From: Crocinitomicaceae bacterium
GTDB taxonomy: Bacteria; Bacteroidota; Bacteroidia; Flavobacteriales_D; Crocinitomicaceae
Reading direction: 5' to 3'
Length of the DNA stretch: 5,520 bases
NCBI GenBank assembly: GCA_003512365.1
Contig: DORI01000129.1
Location: forward strand, 1 to 5,520
How positions within the stretch are numbered: the first letter of the stretch is position 1; every line of letters starts with the position of its first letter. The position numbers and the translations under genes are program-made. Of this stretch, positions 5,099 through 5,520 are shown one piece after another. The notes below the pieces were generated by a model, which searched no databases, was not told where the DNA came from, and saw nothing but the letters and a program-made list of their open reading frames with translations.

Positions 5099-5520
5099 AT
5101 GAAATTTAAGATTTTTCTAGTAATTATGCTTACTTCGCCTTTTTCGACGTTCGCTCAACTTGTAAAAATCAATGGTCAATGTATATCGAAGAACAACAAA
5201 CCCTTACCTGGAGTACTGGTTGATGTATCCGTTTACAGAAGAAACACCTTTATAACTGATTCAGCAGGAACATTTTCCTTCTTTGCAAATCAAGGAGACA
5301 CTTTGAAAATAAGGTATCGTTACGATGGACAAACGATTCGAAGGGAAAGCATTGTAAATGAAAATGAGGTTAAATTTTTGGAAATAATAAAGTTTGACGT
5401 TGCGAGCATTGGGCAAATAAACCTCTCGGAGGATAAAAAAGACCCTTTTGAAATTGAATACTTGAAACCTTTAGACTACCGAAAAATTACAGGTTCCGTC
5501 GAAAAGAGTCTAGTTTACAG
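5099..5520 (+). CDS. Exported CarboxypepD_reg-like / TonB-dependent-receptor-like protein, N-terminal part
   Basis: An open frame from the ATG at 5099 to the right edge gives 140 residues with no stop. Residues 1-20 (MKFKIFLVIMLTSPFSTFAQ) form a signal peptide with two early lysines, a hydrophobic core and likely cleavage before Gln20 or close by. Residues about 22-88 fit a CarboxypepD_reg-like beta-sandwich: VKINGQCISKNNKPLPGVLV, then TDSAGTFSF, then GDTLKIRYRYDGQ, the pattern G-x-V/C-...-PLPGV-...-T-D-x-x-G-x-F-S found at the front of Bacteroidota outer-membrane receptors. After a linker, EYLKPLDYRKITGSVEKSLV (121-139 region) resembles the segment leading into the plug domain of TonB-dependent receptors. 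The plug and barrel, if present, lie beyond the window. It is divergent from the M14 peptidase with both products exported, which fits import or processing of peptides, but the substrate is unknown. It could instead be another carboxypeptidase-regulatory-like surface protein. Confidence 0.8.
   Translation, partial: MKFKIFLVIMLTSPFSTFAQLVKINGQCISKNNKPLPGVLVDVSVYRRNTFITDSAGTFSFFANQGDTLKIRYRYDGQTIRRESIVNENEVKFLEIIKFDVASIGQINLSEDKKDPFEIEYLKPLDYRKITGSVEKSLVY

Overview
The window looks like chromosomal DNA from a member of the Bacteroidota, most likely a Flavobacteriales relative (Crocinitomicaceae/Fluviicola-like). The reasons are the AT-rich base composition, the absence of Shine-Dalgarno sites before any start, promoters of the TAnnTTTG type, a Bacteroidota-style secreted M14 carboxypeptidase, and a TonB-dependent-receptor-like protein with an N-terminal CarboxypepD_reg-like domain. 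The family-level placement is inference from recollected protein style, not a search.

Layout, left to right. 1-786 (minus) is the N-terminal 262 residues of polynucleotide phosphorylase (pnp), cut by the window edge. 787-1101 is a 315-base spacer with a strong terminator for rpsO (1032-1063, minus) and two divergently oriented REP-like hairpin elements (about 824-857 and 954-987). 1102-1371 (minus) is ribosomal protein S15 (rpsO), with a TATATTTG promoter just upstream. A perfect-stem terminator (1447-1473, minus) closes the next gene, an unrecognised four-helix membrane protein at 1491-2270 (minus). 2385-4793 (minus) is a secreted M14 zinc carboxypeptidase of 802 residues with a C-terminal glutamine-amidotransferase-like domain and all catalytic residues present. 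The 305-base gap 4794-5098 separates it from a divergent gene. The gap holds a candidate 33-residue small ORF (4819-4920, minus), a good minus-strand promoter (5014-5045) and a plus-strand -7 box (5085-5092). From 5099 to the right edge (plus) runs the start of an exported CarboxypepD_reg-like/TonB-dependent-receptor-like protein.

Functionally there are two blocks. rpsO and pnp form the usual translation/RNA-decay pair, although a terminator and repeats sit between them here. The peptidase and receptor-like gene form a divergent pair whose products are both exported, which fits peptide digestion and outer-membrane transport, but no substrate link is shown. The membrane protein has no recognised partner. 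No CRISPR array, tRNA, rRNA, intact insertion sequence or clear new defence or mobile system was seen. The most interesting unexplained items are the small ORF in the peptidase leader, the REP-like pair, and the nearly leaderless start of the receptor-like gene.
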